64,000 bases of DNA, taken from positions 341,544,717 to 341,608,716 of the forward strand of contig NC_081414.1 of assembly GCF_030272615.1 (NCBI RefSeq), given 5' to 3'. Numbering within the stretch: the first letter of the stretch is position 1; each line of letters begins with the position of its first letter. The stretch comes from Cryptomeria japonica. Lineage: Eukaryota; Streptophyta; Pinopsida; Cupressales; Cupressaceae. The notes beneath the pieces were generated by a model. The model saw nothing but the letters and a program-made list of their open reading frames with translations, had not been told where the DNA came from and did not search any database. Shown here one piece after another: positions 46,036-57,030 of the stretch. The translations under genes and the position numbers were made by a program.

Positions 46036-46900
46036 TTAGCTTGCACCTCCTAGATTGTCAAATAGGTCTTCAATCCTTGGCATGGGAAACCGGTACCTTA
46101 TAGTAATCTCGTTGATTTCTCTGGAGTCCATGCAAATTCTCCATTTGCCTCCCTTCTTAGGCACTAACACAGTAGTAACAACACATGGACTCAAAATCTT
46201 CTTGATAAACCCTTTGTCTAAGAGTTCTTGCACTTGTTTGGCAATCTCTTCATTTTGACTAGTTGTCATTTTGTAGGCAGCTTTGTTTGGTAGATTGGCC
46301 CCTATTATTAAGTCTATTTGATTATTTACATATCTCATTGGAGGCAAAGAATCAGGTAATTCATCCCCTATCACTTCTACATATTTTTTAAGTAGACCTT
46401 GCACCTCTTGAGGCACTTCACTCATTGGATTTTCCATAGCTTCTTCTCTAAGTTTCAACACTATAGCATGGCCTTGATATCCTTCTTTTTTCAACACTTT
46501 GAGAAACTCTTTTCCACTCATCAGCATCACACTTGAGCCATTTTTTTTTTCTTCCTTTGGTTCATGTAGCAGATCCATTTGATACTTCTTCCCATTCTTG
46601 GTGATAAGATAGTTTCTCTTCTCCCCCTCATGAGTAGCTTTCACATCATATTACCATGGATAGCCCAACAGAAAATGACAAGCATCCATAGGCAATATGT
46701 CACATAATAATTTGTCCTTGTACACACCAATTTCAAAATCCACCCATGCTTGTTCATCAACCAATACATGTTCTCCCTAGTTGAGCCATGATACCTTATA
46801 GGGAGTGAGGTGAGGCAATCTTTTCAGTTTGAGTTTTTCTGCCATTTCAACTAAGACAATATTCTCAGTGGAACCAAAATCTACAATCACTTTACAAAAA
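46036..46900 (-). pseudogene. Chromovirus protease and start of RT
   Basis: The protease active site lies at about 46861-46890 and reads VDFGSTENI, where DSGS is expected, so the active-site serine codon is changed to phenylalanine. The plain open stretch 46644-46036 covers the linker and the RT fingers: QELLDKGFIKKILSP, VPKKGGKWRICMDSREIN and RYRFPMPRIEDL. Confidence 0.85.
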
Positions 46901-47137
46901 AATCTTGCCATGTGACCTACAAGTGGTCCTAAATAATATTTTCCTTTGTGGTGGCTCTTGAGCTTTGGTTATCTTGAGCATCATTATCCTCATCATCAAG
47001 TTTTCTCCATCTATCACTGGCCCTGCCTTGCTGATGGAAGAAGTTACACTCTAAGTGTCCTCCTCTTGCAACAATTGAGTTCTTCTTTCCCCCATGTATG
47101 AGCTTGTGAAGCTTGAGGCTTTCACCGAACACTTACT

Positions 47138-48173
47138 CATGGTATGCCCAACTTGATTGCAGTGATAACACCTACCGGTGAAAATGGTATATCCTCTTCC
47201 CGAGTTTCCGAACCTGCCCCTAAAATTGCTCCTTCCTCTATAGGATCCTCTAAATGCTTCTCTCTAAGAGTCTCCACTACCTTCTTGGCCTTGCTGCTCT
47301 TCACTTATTGGTGATTTCTACCCTCTACCAGAGTTTCCTCTACCTCTAAAATTCTTACCTCCCCTATGTTTCTGATTTTGTTCAGTCCTCCTTTTGATCT
47401 TCTCTTCTGCCCTTAGGGCCAACTGAAAACACTTATGAATAATGTTTGGTGTGAGGATACTTATCTCATCTTGTATATTCTATCTAAGGCCATTCATGTA
47501 CCTGGCCAGCTTCTCCACCTTATTCTCATGCTACCTCACCCTCAAACTAAGCTTATGGAACTCTTTAGTATATGTATTGACATCTAACTCCCTTTGTTTC
47601 AGATTTTGCAATCTCTTATGAATTTGAAATTCATAATCTCCTAGAAGGAATTGTAACTTAAGTCTAATCTTCATACGCTCCCATGAAGTTATCTTCTTTC
47701 TGGCTTCTTGTATCCTTTCTTCTTGCATAATATTCCACCAAACCAATGTTGATCCTCTCATTCTTGATTTGGCCACATTGACTCTTTTTTTTTTCTACTA
47801 CCTCTTTGTAATCAAAGTGATTATTGAGAGATTCTATCCAATGTAGCAACTCTTCTCCATTGAGGTTTCCTCCATATGTGGGTAATCCATCCAAGTTGTC
47901 TTTAGATATGGATTTTACTGCATCCAAGAATAACTTTTGGTCTTGGGGCATAGCTACTACTGTTGGTTCCTCTCCATCTTCCACTTCTTCATTAGTCTCA
48001 TCACCCCATTTTGTTTTAACCTTCCCCTTCTCCTTCTTTACCTCTCTGGTTCCTCTACTTCCTTCTGCATCCTTCAATCCTTCTATCATCTTTTCCACCA
48101 TCTACTGGATGGCTTCTAGAGTCATTGCCTTTGGAGGCATTGAACTTTCTTTTGATTCTTCACAATCTGACAT
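47138..48173 (-). pseudogene. Chromovirus gag
   Basis: Starts ATG at 48173 (MSDCEESKESSMPP). Contains LPTYGGNLNGEELLHWIESLNNHF, DYKEV, and the matrix/capsid segment ARRKDTRSQ (partly out of frame), then a zinc knuckle CYHCNQVGHTMSKC near 47138-47180. Frames change at least twice. A TAG near 48102 and others break it. This is the gag of a Ty3/Gypsy chromovirus. Confidence 0.82.
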
Positions 48174-48195
48174 ACACTAAATCTTTCAAAGAATG

Positions 48196-48207
48196 GCTCT
48201 GATACCA
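48196..48207 (-). other. Chromovirus primer-binding site (tRNA-iMet)
   Basis: The minus strand reads TGGTATCAGAGC three bases after the LTR. Chromoviruses normally use this primer. Confidence 0.92.
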
Positions 48208-48477
48208 CTCTGATGCAGAGAGTCTTGAATCCTTGTTTGATACACCTTATTGAGTGACTTTTCCTACTCAACCCTACAACTACTCAAATCCTTCCTATGG
48301 CACTTGGTAGGGGTTATGATAATGAGACCTCGAAGGTCTAAACCTTCTTGAAATTCCTCCTAGGTATAGCCAATGGTTTCTAGACAATCAACTCCTCCAC
48401 TTAAGGAGGCCACCTCAGTTACTCACACACTCCTCTCCTCGACTCCAACCACTCCTACAAGGATCTTTGTTAGGATT

Positions 48478-49151
48478 ACAAAAGATACTGAGGTGGGGAG
48501 GGTGAATCAGTATCTAACCAGTTATATAATTTACTTGATTTAAAACATGTAACACAATAGTTTAACGAGGAAACCCTGTGTGGGAAAAACCTTGGTGGGA
48601 TTTGTGACCCACAATATTCACTTCCTAGCCAATAAGGGAATATTACTGTTTTACAAGAGGGGCTTGCACATGCAGGAAGGCCAAGTGCCTAGAGCTCACT
48701 GCTCAATTACAAAGGAAGTCACACTGACTTACAAAAATGGATTATACAAATCCAATGTCTTGTACTGCTTCAAATTAGCATCTGCTATGCCAGATCTAGT
48801 ACCGGTTTTAACTCTGCTTCATATATAAACCCTTAACCTATAATTCGCATATTAGGTCTGCATAATTTTGCCTATCACTTTCTTACAAAATGTTCTACAA
48901 TGATCTCATACATATATGAGTCATGTTACAACTAGCCATGTTGGTTTGCAATGATTTTACAATTAATTACAAAATATATTATAAACAAAATTCTTGTCGG
49001 CCTGGGTGTCGGTATCCTTCCTTTCATTGCCGGTGTTCTGTTTACCGGTGTAGATTTTGTCGTTGCCGGTGTCATATGATTGCAAGGTTGCCATCAATGA
49101 CAAAACCTTCAATCACCTACAATTTCTCATTGGAGTGTGCATTTTCTAACA
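48478..49151 (-). repeat. TRIM-like 3' LTR
   Basis: 674 bp; lacks a 91-bp segment present in the partner LTR (after acatgtaa, near 48551). Holds the dyad TTGCCATCAATGACAA at 49088-49103 and the ENE-like fold at 48567-48593. TATA-like sequence (sense TTTATATAT) near 48818-48826. Confidence 0.88.
48567..48593 (-). promoter_or_regulatory. ENE-like RNA structure, TRIM-like 3' LTR
   Basis: Plus strand GAGG, AAA, CCC, loop TGTGT, GGG, AAAAA, CCTT. In the sense RNA this is a short stem, U-rich internal loop and CCC/GGG stem. The partner LTR has the same at 49845-49871 with CCTC, which pairs fully with GAGG. Confidence 0.45.
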
Positions 49152-49176
49152 ATCTCCCCCTTGGCATTGATGGCAA
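49152..49176 (-). other. TRIM-like polypurine tract and adjacent dyad
   Basis: The minus strand reads AAGGGGGAGAT against the 3' LTR. It is preceded by a dyad (plus strand TTGGCATTGATGGCAA at 49161-49176) that is also found next to the LARD-A PPT. Confidence 0.8.
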
Positions 49177-49368
49177 CACTCATGAGAAAAATCAAAAGTG
49201 TCGTCCAAAAAGATTCTGCCAAAATTGTCTTACCAAAAACTGTGTGCCAAACATATGTGCTCCCCTTGAATGGTGTCTTCTGCTAATCATTTTTCTCATT
49301 ACCACTACTCGCCCTTTGGCATCAATGAAAAAGGTTGTCAAAGTGTCAACTGAGTTTGGTTTCTAGCT

Positions 49369-49620
49369 TCATCCTTGTAACTGGTTGCTTACAATCTGAA
49401 AAAGGTCTGCCAATACCAGATTCAAGCTCTCAGTGAACCATTCACTATCCTTTAATGTGGCCTCTGTCCTCTGAATTGTATTGGTGAGGTGTTGCATTTG
49501 TTTTTCCAATGTTTTCTGTCCTTGAACCAACACCTCAGATATCTCTTTTCTCAAGGAGGTGAGGTAGTCCAATTGTTTCTTCAAGTTTTTCATCTCTACA
49601 GGTGTCAAGATCTTCCTCAA
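49369..49620 (-). pseudogene. TRIM-like internal peptide (ORF1 head joined to ORF2 tail)
   Basis: An intact stretch of 83 codons; the first ATG is at 49593. The start, LRKI followed by five residues and MK, matches the start of ORF1 in LARD-A (14571) and LARD-C (before 41960). The end, TLKDSEWFTESLNLVLADLFQIV, resembles the end of LARD-A ORF2 (GWDSYFSF...YADILKFV). The middle is coiled-coil-like. It looks like an in-frame remnant left by deletion of nearly everything between. Confidence 0.6.
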
Positions 49621-49650
49621 GTTGTTAGGCTTCTAAAAATAGAGGACCAA

Positions 49651-49663
49651 GCTCTAATACCAA
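49651..49663 (-). other. TRIM-like primer-binding site (tRNA-iMet)
   Basis: The minus strand reads TTGGTATTAGAGC just after the LTR edge, one change from the usual site. Confidence 0.88.
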
Positions 49664-49664
49664 T

Positions 49665-50429
49665 TGTTTGGATTCCCAAAGATACTGAGAGGGGGGGTGA
49701 ATTAGTATCTAACCAGTTATATAATTTACTTGATTTAAAACATGTAAAGCATATCAATATTGTGTATCAGTAAACCAGAAATAATGCAATAAACAAGAAT
49801 AACAACATCCACATGAAAAGCACACCATAACACAATAGTTTAATGAGGAAACCTAGTGTGGGAAAAACCTCGGTGGGATTTGTGACCCACAATATTCACT
49901 TACTGGCCAATAAGGGAATATTACTATTTTACAAGAGGGGCCTGCACATGAAGGAAGGCCAAGTGCCTAGAGCTCACTGCTCAATTACAAAGGAAGTCAC
50001 GCTGACTTACAAAAATGGATTATACAAATCTAATGTCTTGTACTACTTCAAATTAGCATCTACTATGCCAGATCCAGTACTGGTTTTAGCTCTGCTTCAT
50101 ACATAAACCCTTAACCTATAATTCGCATAGTAGGTTTGCATAATTTTGCCTATCACCTTCTTACAAAATGTTCTATAATGATCTGATACATATATGAGTC
50201 ATGTTACAACTCGCCATGTCAACTTACAATGATTTTACAATTAATTATAAAATATATTATAAACAAAATTCCTGTCGACCTGGGTGTCGGTATACTTCCT
50301 TTCACTGCCAGTGTTCTATGTGCCAGTGTAGATTTTGTCATTGCCGGTGTCATATGATTGCAAGGTTGCCATCAATGACAAAACCTTCAATCACCTACAA
50401 TTTCTAATTGGAGTGTGCATTTGCCAACA
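49665..50429 (-). repeat. TRIM-like 5' LTR
   Basis: 765 bp, TGTTTGGATTCCC...gccaaca. It carries the run of G at 49690-49696 (GAGAGGGGGGGTGAATTAG block), the ENE-like fold at 49845-49871 and the dyad TTGCCATCAATGACAA at 50366-50381. Confidence 0.9.
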
Positions 50430-51683
50430 ATCTTTACACACAATCTCTTCCTATGGTTTTGCAATGCATCAACAAGGTGTATTCAATGTGTTTTGAGGTT
50501 TAAGACTCACCAAATCCATCTCTTTGGCTTCTTAACCCTTCTAGGTCTCTACCGGCATTTAATTAGGCCTAATTGTATTAGCCCTCCCTATTGAATTTTA
50601 GGAGGTTAATTTCAGAAATTTACAAAGAAGCCTAGAAATAAATCATGGATTTGAGTACCCTTTTAAAAGTTATAGACAATAATGGAAAAGTGAATCTAAG
50701 TTATCCGTACAAGTGGGGTTTCCAATGCTGCACTAAATTGAAGGGTTTTAGGCCTAGCTGATGAATTAGCAAGATGAGTCTAGAATGCTTCACCAGTCAA
50801 ATATCCTGCTCTAAACACCTTGGAAACCTTCAAGAGGACTCAAATATATTTTCATTCATATGCCACTTGGACCTGCACCAATCTTCATGTGCTCATAAAT
50901 CACACTTTTCTTGCTATCCTAACTCACCTACTCCCAGTAGTGAGCCTAGGGCTTCATTGTTACTCCTCCTCCTATACTTGCAACATCACATACCCTATTC
51001 CTAAGCTATTTATAGAACTTAACCTAGCATTCTTAGAGATTTCAATAAGTTCCATCAAAGAATGCCTAGGTTAGAGCCATTTCTTGCTCTTAAACCTTAC
51101 TTGCAAGGGTTTGGCTTCTAGTTGCAAATAATAAAAGAAATATATACAACCAGAAGCAATCAAACCTGAAAATAAACATCAATGAAAGAAAATGCAATGA
51201 AAATACAAATATGACAATGATTTTATACCATCTAGTCCATACTAGACTATACAAGCAAGGAAAAACAAGACGAAGCTGTCAAAAATTGGTGGAAACAAGG
51301 TTGCTTCACAAACCAAAAACTTTCTCTTTCATTTCCAATCCTCCAACCCATATAATTAAGTGAAATTTGGCTTATATCCACTTGTTTCGGTCAGTTCAAC
51401 CAACTTCCTAATGCCTATAACCAAAAATGCAACTTTTGCAAGAAATTGCAAAATGTTGCTCAACAACTTTTGACAACTTTTGCTCCAGGATGCAATTTTG
51501 CATTCTAAGGCTCTTAAAGGTCCTCAAACACCCTAGAAGACCTAAAAATGACTCAATTGACTCCCAATACATGAATACATTCATTTGGAGTGTTTTTCCT
51601 GCAAACTACCTAAACATATCACTTCTCAGGCTAACAACATCCTGAGCACAATTGACTCAAACCAAAATTTGGACAACTCAACC

Positions 51684-52125
51684 TTCTAAATAGGGTTTCT
51701 CTAAGGATAGTATAATGGGTGCAGTGGTAGATGAAAGTTTGTTGTTGGGTTTTTGTGAGGTGAGGGGGGATGATGTTGTCTCTTAGGTAGGTGAAGGTAT
51801 CTTGATACCAAGGGGATTTGGGACCAATGCGTATACACACCATTTTAGACTCAGGTAGATCATGTGTTGGTATGAAGAGTTGCTTGACCAAAAACTCATA
51901 TTTCTGACAATTTGCCAGCATCTAAAGGAGAGAACCAATAGTAGCCATTGCGTTCACAACTCTATTATTTTTGCATGGAATATAATTAAATTTGATTGAT
52001 GTAGAGTGTTGCTTGAGATCCTCAACCATACTATGGTAAGGAAGAAGCTTGTCATCCTTTGTTTGATACTCATCATTAAATTGTTTAATGACAAGTTGGG
52101 AATCACAATAGACGTGTAATTCCAA
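51684..52125 (-). pseudogene. Tat Gypsy second (archaeal-type) RNase H and integrase N-terminus
   Basis: 52125-51922 reads LHVYCDSQLVIKQFNDEYQTKD and YIPCKNNRVVNAMATIGSLL, the extra RNase H that marks the Tat lineage. 51921 onward holds HDLPESKMVCI, FTYLRDNIIPP and HYTILRETLFRR, the start of integrase. At 51683/51684 the sequence switches to chromovirus LTR, so the integrase core is lost. A stop separates the two parts. Confidence 0.8.
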
Positions 52126-52299
52126 TATCTTTCATTGAATGGCTAAACAAAGTCTAGTGATTAGTGCCTCATATTCTACAATGTTATTGGTGCATGTAAA
52201 GGCTATGTTGTATGATTTAGGGAAGTAATCTCCTTGACATGTGACCAATAATATGCCTGTCCCTGATCCATTCTGCATGGAAGAACCATCAAAATGTAA

Positions 52300-52770
52300 C
52301 TACCATGTGGAAGATGTAGTGATAGTCATTATGGATTCATATAGGAATTCTGTGAGGATAGGGTGATCACCTTGAAGTGGAGCATCTCCCAGTTGATCTG
52401 CTATCACTTGTCCCTTGATTTCTTTTCTATCCATATACTCAATGTTGAACTCACTTAGTAACATGACCCATTTAGCAGTTGTCCCTATGAGAGCAACCTT
52501 TGATAAGAGATACTTGAGGGGGTCAATTTTAGCAATCAAATTTGTTTTATTGTTAAGCATGTAGTGTCAGAGTTTCTATGTGCTCAAGACAAGCACTAAG
52601 CATGCGCTTTCAATAGGGGTATAATTGATCTCATACCCTACTAATGTGTGACTGATATAGTATATGGCATGAGCTTTTCCCTGATCATTTGTTTGTGCCA
52701 ATAATGCCCCCAGTGCCAATGTGATTGCTGATATATACAAAAGGAGTGGTTGTCCTAGAATAGGAGGCAT
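52300..52770 (-). pseudogene. Tat RNase H (first)
   Basis: GQPLLLYISAITLALGALLAQ, YYISHTLVGYEINYTPIE and DPLKYLLSKVALIGTTAKWVMLLSEF follow the usual Ty3/Gypsy RNase H order. QVIADQLGDAP near the end is the Tat-type linker to the second RNase H. One stop at 52576. Confidence 0.8.
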
Positions 52771-52899
52771 AAGGATGAGAGGTGATGCTAGGTATTTTTT
52801 GAGCTTCTCAAAAGCTTTCTAACACAGGAAATCCCATCTGAACTTGGTATCTTTGAGGAGAAAGTGTGAAAATAGGTGACATTTATCTATGAGCTGCAA

Positions 52900-53687
52900 A
52901 ATGAAGCATCTGATGGATTGGAGATTCCCCTAGAGGTTGCATAGTTGTTAGGGTCTTCGAGGGAGGCATTTCCATGATGGATTTCACCTTTGTAGAATAA
53001 GATTCTATGCCTATGTGGGAAGCATTGAAACCAAGAAGTTTCCCTAATGTAACACCAAAGACGCACTTCTTAGTATTTAGGTGTAGCTATTTTTCCAATC
53101 TCTCAAAGATCTACCTTAGGATAGGGATATTCTCATCTCTTAGATTTTCCTAAGAGATCATCCATATAATCTTTCATGATTTTTTGCAGGAGGTCATGAA
53201 ATATTGTTGTCATTGCTCATTGATATGTTGCTCTGACACTCTTGTGACCAAAAGGCATGACCTGATAACAAAAGGTTCCCCAAGGTGTTGTGAATGTTGT
53301 TTTGTGTTGGTCCTCTTCTGCTATCCTGATCTAATTGTATCTAGAAAATCCATCCATAAGTGACGGTGTTTCAAGTCCCACTATGAGATCTACCATCATT
53401 TCTATGTTGGGAAGTGGGAAGTCATCCTTAGGGCACGCTTTATTCAAGTTTCAAAAATTTGTGCAAATTCAAATGGCCCCAGTAGCTTTGTTGATAGGGA
53501 TAATGTTGGACACCCACTCAGGATAATCTATTGCTTTTAGGAATCCAGCATCCAACATATTTTGAAGTTCTTCCTTGATGAGGAGTGCAATATACAAATG
53601 CATTTTACGTAATTTCTTCTTTATAGGTTTGGTATCTAGATGAACAACAAAATTATGGATTACTAAGTTTGGGTCAAGGCCTAGCAT
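52900..53687 (-). pseudogene. Tat reverse transcriptase
   Basis: The first piece (53687-53469) has LLIKEELQNMLDAGFLKAI, EWVSNIIPINKATGAI; beyond stops, LNKACPKDDFPLPN, FTTPWGTFCYQVMPFG and the catalytic YMDD (near 53156-53172) can be read. These are typical Tat RT motifs, and the catalytic aspartates are kept. Stops and shifts make it a pseudogene. Confidence 0.78.
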
Positions 53688-54878
53688 GTCAACATATGAC
53701 CAGGCAAAGTTGATCTTTGTTTCAGAGAGAAAATTAATGAAATTCTATTTTTCTTGATCTGATAGGGACTTAGCAATGAGCACGTTCTTTGGAGTATCCT
53801 CAGTGTCCACATTGATAGTGTCCATTTCTTCTATAAGTAGGGTTGAATTATCTTGTTGTGGAGGAACCATACTAGGGAGGTCAAGTTCCTCATCCTCAAT
53901 TGCCTGATCCTAGTTTTCACTTGAGGATACACCCTTTATTTTAACTTTTTCTTCATCCATAGGTGCCTCGGGAAGGTTTTCACATAAGGAATCATTATTT
54001 TTCTTTTTATTGTCTTTTTTATGACTAAGCGCATTGACCTAACTACCAAAGTATCAATTTTCATGCAGTTGGATCCAATGAACTTTTTTGTAGTCTTCCA
54101 AGTTGTGCATAGTCAGGAGAGTCTTGAGAGCATTGGCATCAGCACACACGTCCAAAGTAGTTTTGTCTTGTTGGTCCTAGTCTATAAGCTTAGGATGGAC
54201 AATTTATAGCTCATATAGGGTGGAAGGGGTTACGGGTGTGATGGTGTTGATATGGGTGTCAAAGAAGATGTCATCTTGGTATTCAAAAGGCATAATTTCA
54301 TGAAATTCATCTTCGTCAGAGTCTTCGACATCCAAAGAGGGGTCTAAAGGAGCACCAATGATAGTGATCTAAGGTACTGGAGTATAACCCAAGCCCTTGT
54401 TATGCTTTTATGAGATGAGATTTATTGGTGCTTTGATTCCTTTTTCTTTTGGCCCCAAGCTGTGTCCTTTATAACTCGTCTTATCCACTATGGCTAATGC
54501 TTTTGGATACATTTTCTTGGGAATCTTTTATGGTTCTTCATCTTCTTCTTGATACAACCAAGAGGAATCATTTTTCTCGAGACTCTCTTCATCAAGTGGG
54601 CCCCACTTCTTGAAGGTGGTGTCTTTACATTATATAGTGGGTTTTTTATTTGGCTTAATTTCTTTGGGCTTGCCAAATGAATTGGGAGATAAAGGGAGTT
54701 TTCCCACAAGTAGGACATCCTCAAGCTTGTACTCTTCGCAACCATTGTCTACAATTTTTATCTTAGTTTCTACTTGATATGAAGTGGAGGCAACTTTAGA
54801 TGCATCAAATGGAGGAGGCAGAGTGGGTCTATTAAGCGAGAAGTGGTATGGATGTTTTCCCGCTAGAAGTTTGCAATA
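53688..54878 (-). pseudogene. Tat protease-RT linker, decayed
   Basis: Broken coding sequence in which scattered acidic and charged stretches are seen (e.g. 54745-54494). No domain recognised. Position between protease and RT fits the long linker of Tat elements. Confidence 0.4.
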
Positions 54879-55225
54879 CTAAAAAGATTGGGGATCACCC
54901 TTGATAGTGATATCTCTGCCATTGAAGGTGAATTTAAGGCACTGGTAATAGGTAGAAGGAATGGCTTGAAGGGAGTGAATCCAAGGATGGCCAAGGAGAA
55001 TGTTATAAGAGAGTTCAAGATCTAAGACTTGGCAAGGGGTCTCCACTATAATAGGGCCCACTTGAAGAGGTAAGGTGATCATGCCTTTGGAAACCCTTTC
55101 TACATCATCATAGGCATTAATTTTGATTCATCCTGATGGGTCAACTAGGTCCTGAGGAAGTCCCAATTGCTTTATTAACTTGCATGTATAGAGATTGAGT
55201 CCAGATCCACCACCTATCAAGATTA
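54879..55225 (-). pseudogene. Tat aspartic protease
   Basis: The end of the domain is clear: YNILLGHPWIHSLQAIPSTY. Upstream near 55205-55225 the active-site segment reads ILIGGGSGLNLYT, where Tat elements have IDGGS, so the catalytic aspartate is a glycine here (one A-to-G change). A stop occurs at about 55127. Confidence 0.75.
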
Positions 55226-55798
55226 TAGCTTCAATGTGCAATGAATTATTATGATCATCATCGAGGGATCATCATTCAAGGTGAAAACAAGGTGGTGTTG
55301 TTGGGGACATGTGATTCAAGGAGGGATTGTTCCAAAATCTCCTTGTGAACATGAGAGGTCTTAAGAAGTTCTAGGATGGAGATCTATGCAAGAGTCTTCC
55401 CAAGGTGATCAAGGAGGTCATATCGATAGGTGGATGACATAGAGGGAGGATTAGGTGGGGGAGGATCTTCTTAAATGGTTACTCTTCCATGATGAGTGGT
55501 CACATTACAATCATTTTTGGGAATGGGAAGTGGAGGGGGAAGCACCTTGAATTAATATTTTGGTAGGGTTAAACCATCTTGTCAATTGTGGAGGAGGAGG
55601 ACCGCTTTGGATAGTGACTCTAGGTCTATTTTGTGAAGGGGGAGGGTCGGCTTCCTGAATAGTGATAATGTTGACATGGTTATCAGTGGGAAATATGCAA
55701 CCTACTAAGGAGTCAAATCAGGCTATGTAATTGGTGTAATCATAGTTTAAAACATTAGATGATGAGGCCTTGACTTTATTGTGCTTCAGGAAGGGTTC
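55226..55798 (-). other. Decayed gag-protease spacer of Tat element
   Basis: No domain recognised in any frame. G-rich plus strand, with several stops in each minus-strand frame. Confidence 0.35.
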
Positions 55799-57030
55799 CT
55801 AGTACATCTTGAGTTTGTCATTATTATTGCCAGGTTTTGTCATTGCTACCTCAATATCACCCTTATCAATGAGATCTTGGATGTAGTTCTTTAGTTTCAT
55901 ACACTTTTGTGTATCATGCCCATTGATGAGTTGATAGTCACAATACTCATTCTCATTATACCACCTAGGTTTGGGTTGGTTAGGATTAAATGGGTGAGTT
56001 ATCAGGAAGACAATTGGACTGGCTTGGACAAGTTTTTGGAACATAGCCTTGATGGGTTCAGCAAGAGGAGTATACTCCCTTGGGGTCTAGCTATTAGATC
56101 GGGGTCGCCCCTGAATTAAGACATTATTGGGATGTCTTCAAGATTGAATTTGATTATTTTTCAAACTGTTGAATTGATTGTTAGTGGTGGTGGGTTTTGA
56201 AGGAACAGCCACAGTTTAGACCCTCTTTGCATTAGTGACACCATCGTTGACTACGTTCTTGTTTTTGGACCAAAATTTTGGTTTATCATTGTTATAAGAG
56301 GATGTGTTCTGATTTGATTTCTGATAATGCTTTAGAGTGCCTTCCTCTAACAAGACATGTTCAAGGGCTAAGCCTTTTCTAGTCAACTTTTGGAAATATT
56401 TTATACACTGAGCTATCAAGGGCTTTGATAGTTCGGGTACTAGATTCTTTAGAAATAACTCAATTTGGTGTTCCTCTAGCATATCCCACTGAAATTTTTT
56501 GATGAGATGTCGCCACCTTTGCAAGAAATTGGCAAGGGTTTCTCTAGGCCTTTGTTTTGTATTACATAGGTCTATCATGGAAACATCATTGATGATATTG
56601 TAAACATAGTGAGCCACAAAATTTTCTGCCAAGTCCAAGAAAGAGGTGACATAACCTTGAGGCAAGGATGAGAACCACGCAAGGGCGTCTCTTGTAAGAC
56701 TTTTAGGGAAAATTCTTTGAAGATACAAATCACTATAGGAGACCTCTTGACATATTATATCACAGATGTGGTCTCGAGGGTCACCCTTGCCTTCATACTT
56801 CGTGAACTTAGGCATCTCAAACCCTAGTGGGAAAGGTGCAACTAATATTAATGGGTCATAAGGGCAGGGAAAAATTCCTCAAATGAATAATGTTTCCTTT
56901 TGTTAGTCCCTTCCTTCATGTTTTTGATGGTGTTCTTCATGTCCTGAATTTCCTTGATTAAATCATGTTGTGGATCTTGGACATGATGGACTGTGTCTTC
57001 CCTGGGCATCTGGTGACTCATGGATGACAC
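55799..57030 (-). pseudogene. Tat gag
   Basis: 57030-56848 holds HDLIKEIQDMKNTIKNM and KHYSFEEFFPAL. After a frameshift 56815-56216 reads MPKFTKYEGKGDPRDHI, DALAWFSSLPQGYVTSF, and RPRETLANFLQRWRHL, the retrotransposon gag family signature. The zinc-knuckle-like end is at 56044-55799 (YCDYQLINGHDTQKC, LKNYIQDLIDKGDI). Typical of Tat gag. Confidence 0.82.

Larger units (their letters stand above)
48478..50429 (-). mobile_element. TRIM-like miniature LTR element, target duplication ATCTT
   Basis: 1,952 bp with TG...CA ends and exact ATCTT duplications (48473-48477 and 50430-50434). The uninterrupted site is present in the other chromovirus LTR (32663-32667), which proves the insertion. LTRs are 674 and 765 bp (one has a 91-bp deletion) and the internal region is only 513 bp. 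It has a primer site, PPT and a short peptide related to LARD-family proteins, so it seems to be a deletion derivative of that family. Confidence 0.9.
32411..51683 (-). mobile_element. Chromovirus (Ty3/Gypsy with chromodomain), nested host of three elements
   Basis: 3' LTR 32411-34026, integrase and chromodomain 34097-34748 and 44261-45047, RNase H and RT 45120-46035, protease 46036-46900, gag 47138-48173, primer site 48196-48207, 5' LTR 48211-51683. It inserted into the Tat integrase gene. Later it received a solo Copia LTR that holds LARD-C (34749-44260) and a TRIM-like element (48478-50429). The outer 110 bp of its 5' LTR are gone, so its target duplication cannot be tested. Confidence 0.87.
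48211..51683 (-). repeat. Chromovirus 5' LTR, carrying a TRIM-like element and truncated
   Basis: Matches the 3' LTR from TGATGCAGAG to gacaactcaacc. Without the TRIM insertion and its 5-bp duplication it is about 1,516 bp. The last 110 bp of the LTR (33917-34026 in the other copy) are missing, and Tat sequence begins at once, so a deletion removed both. Confidence 0.85.
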
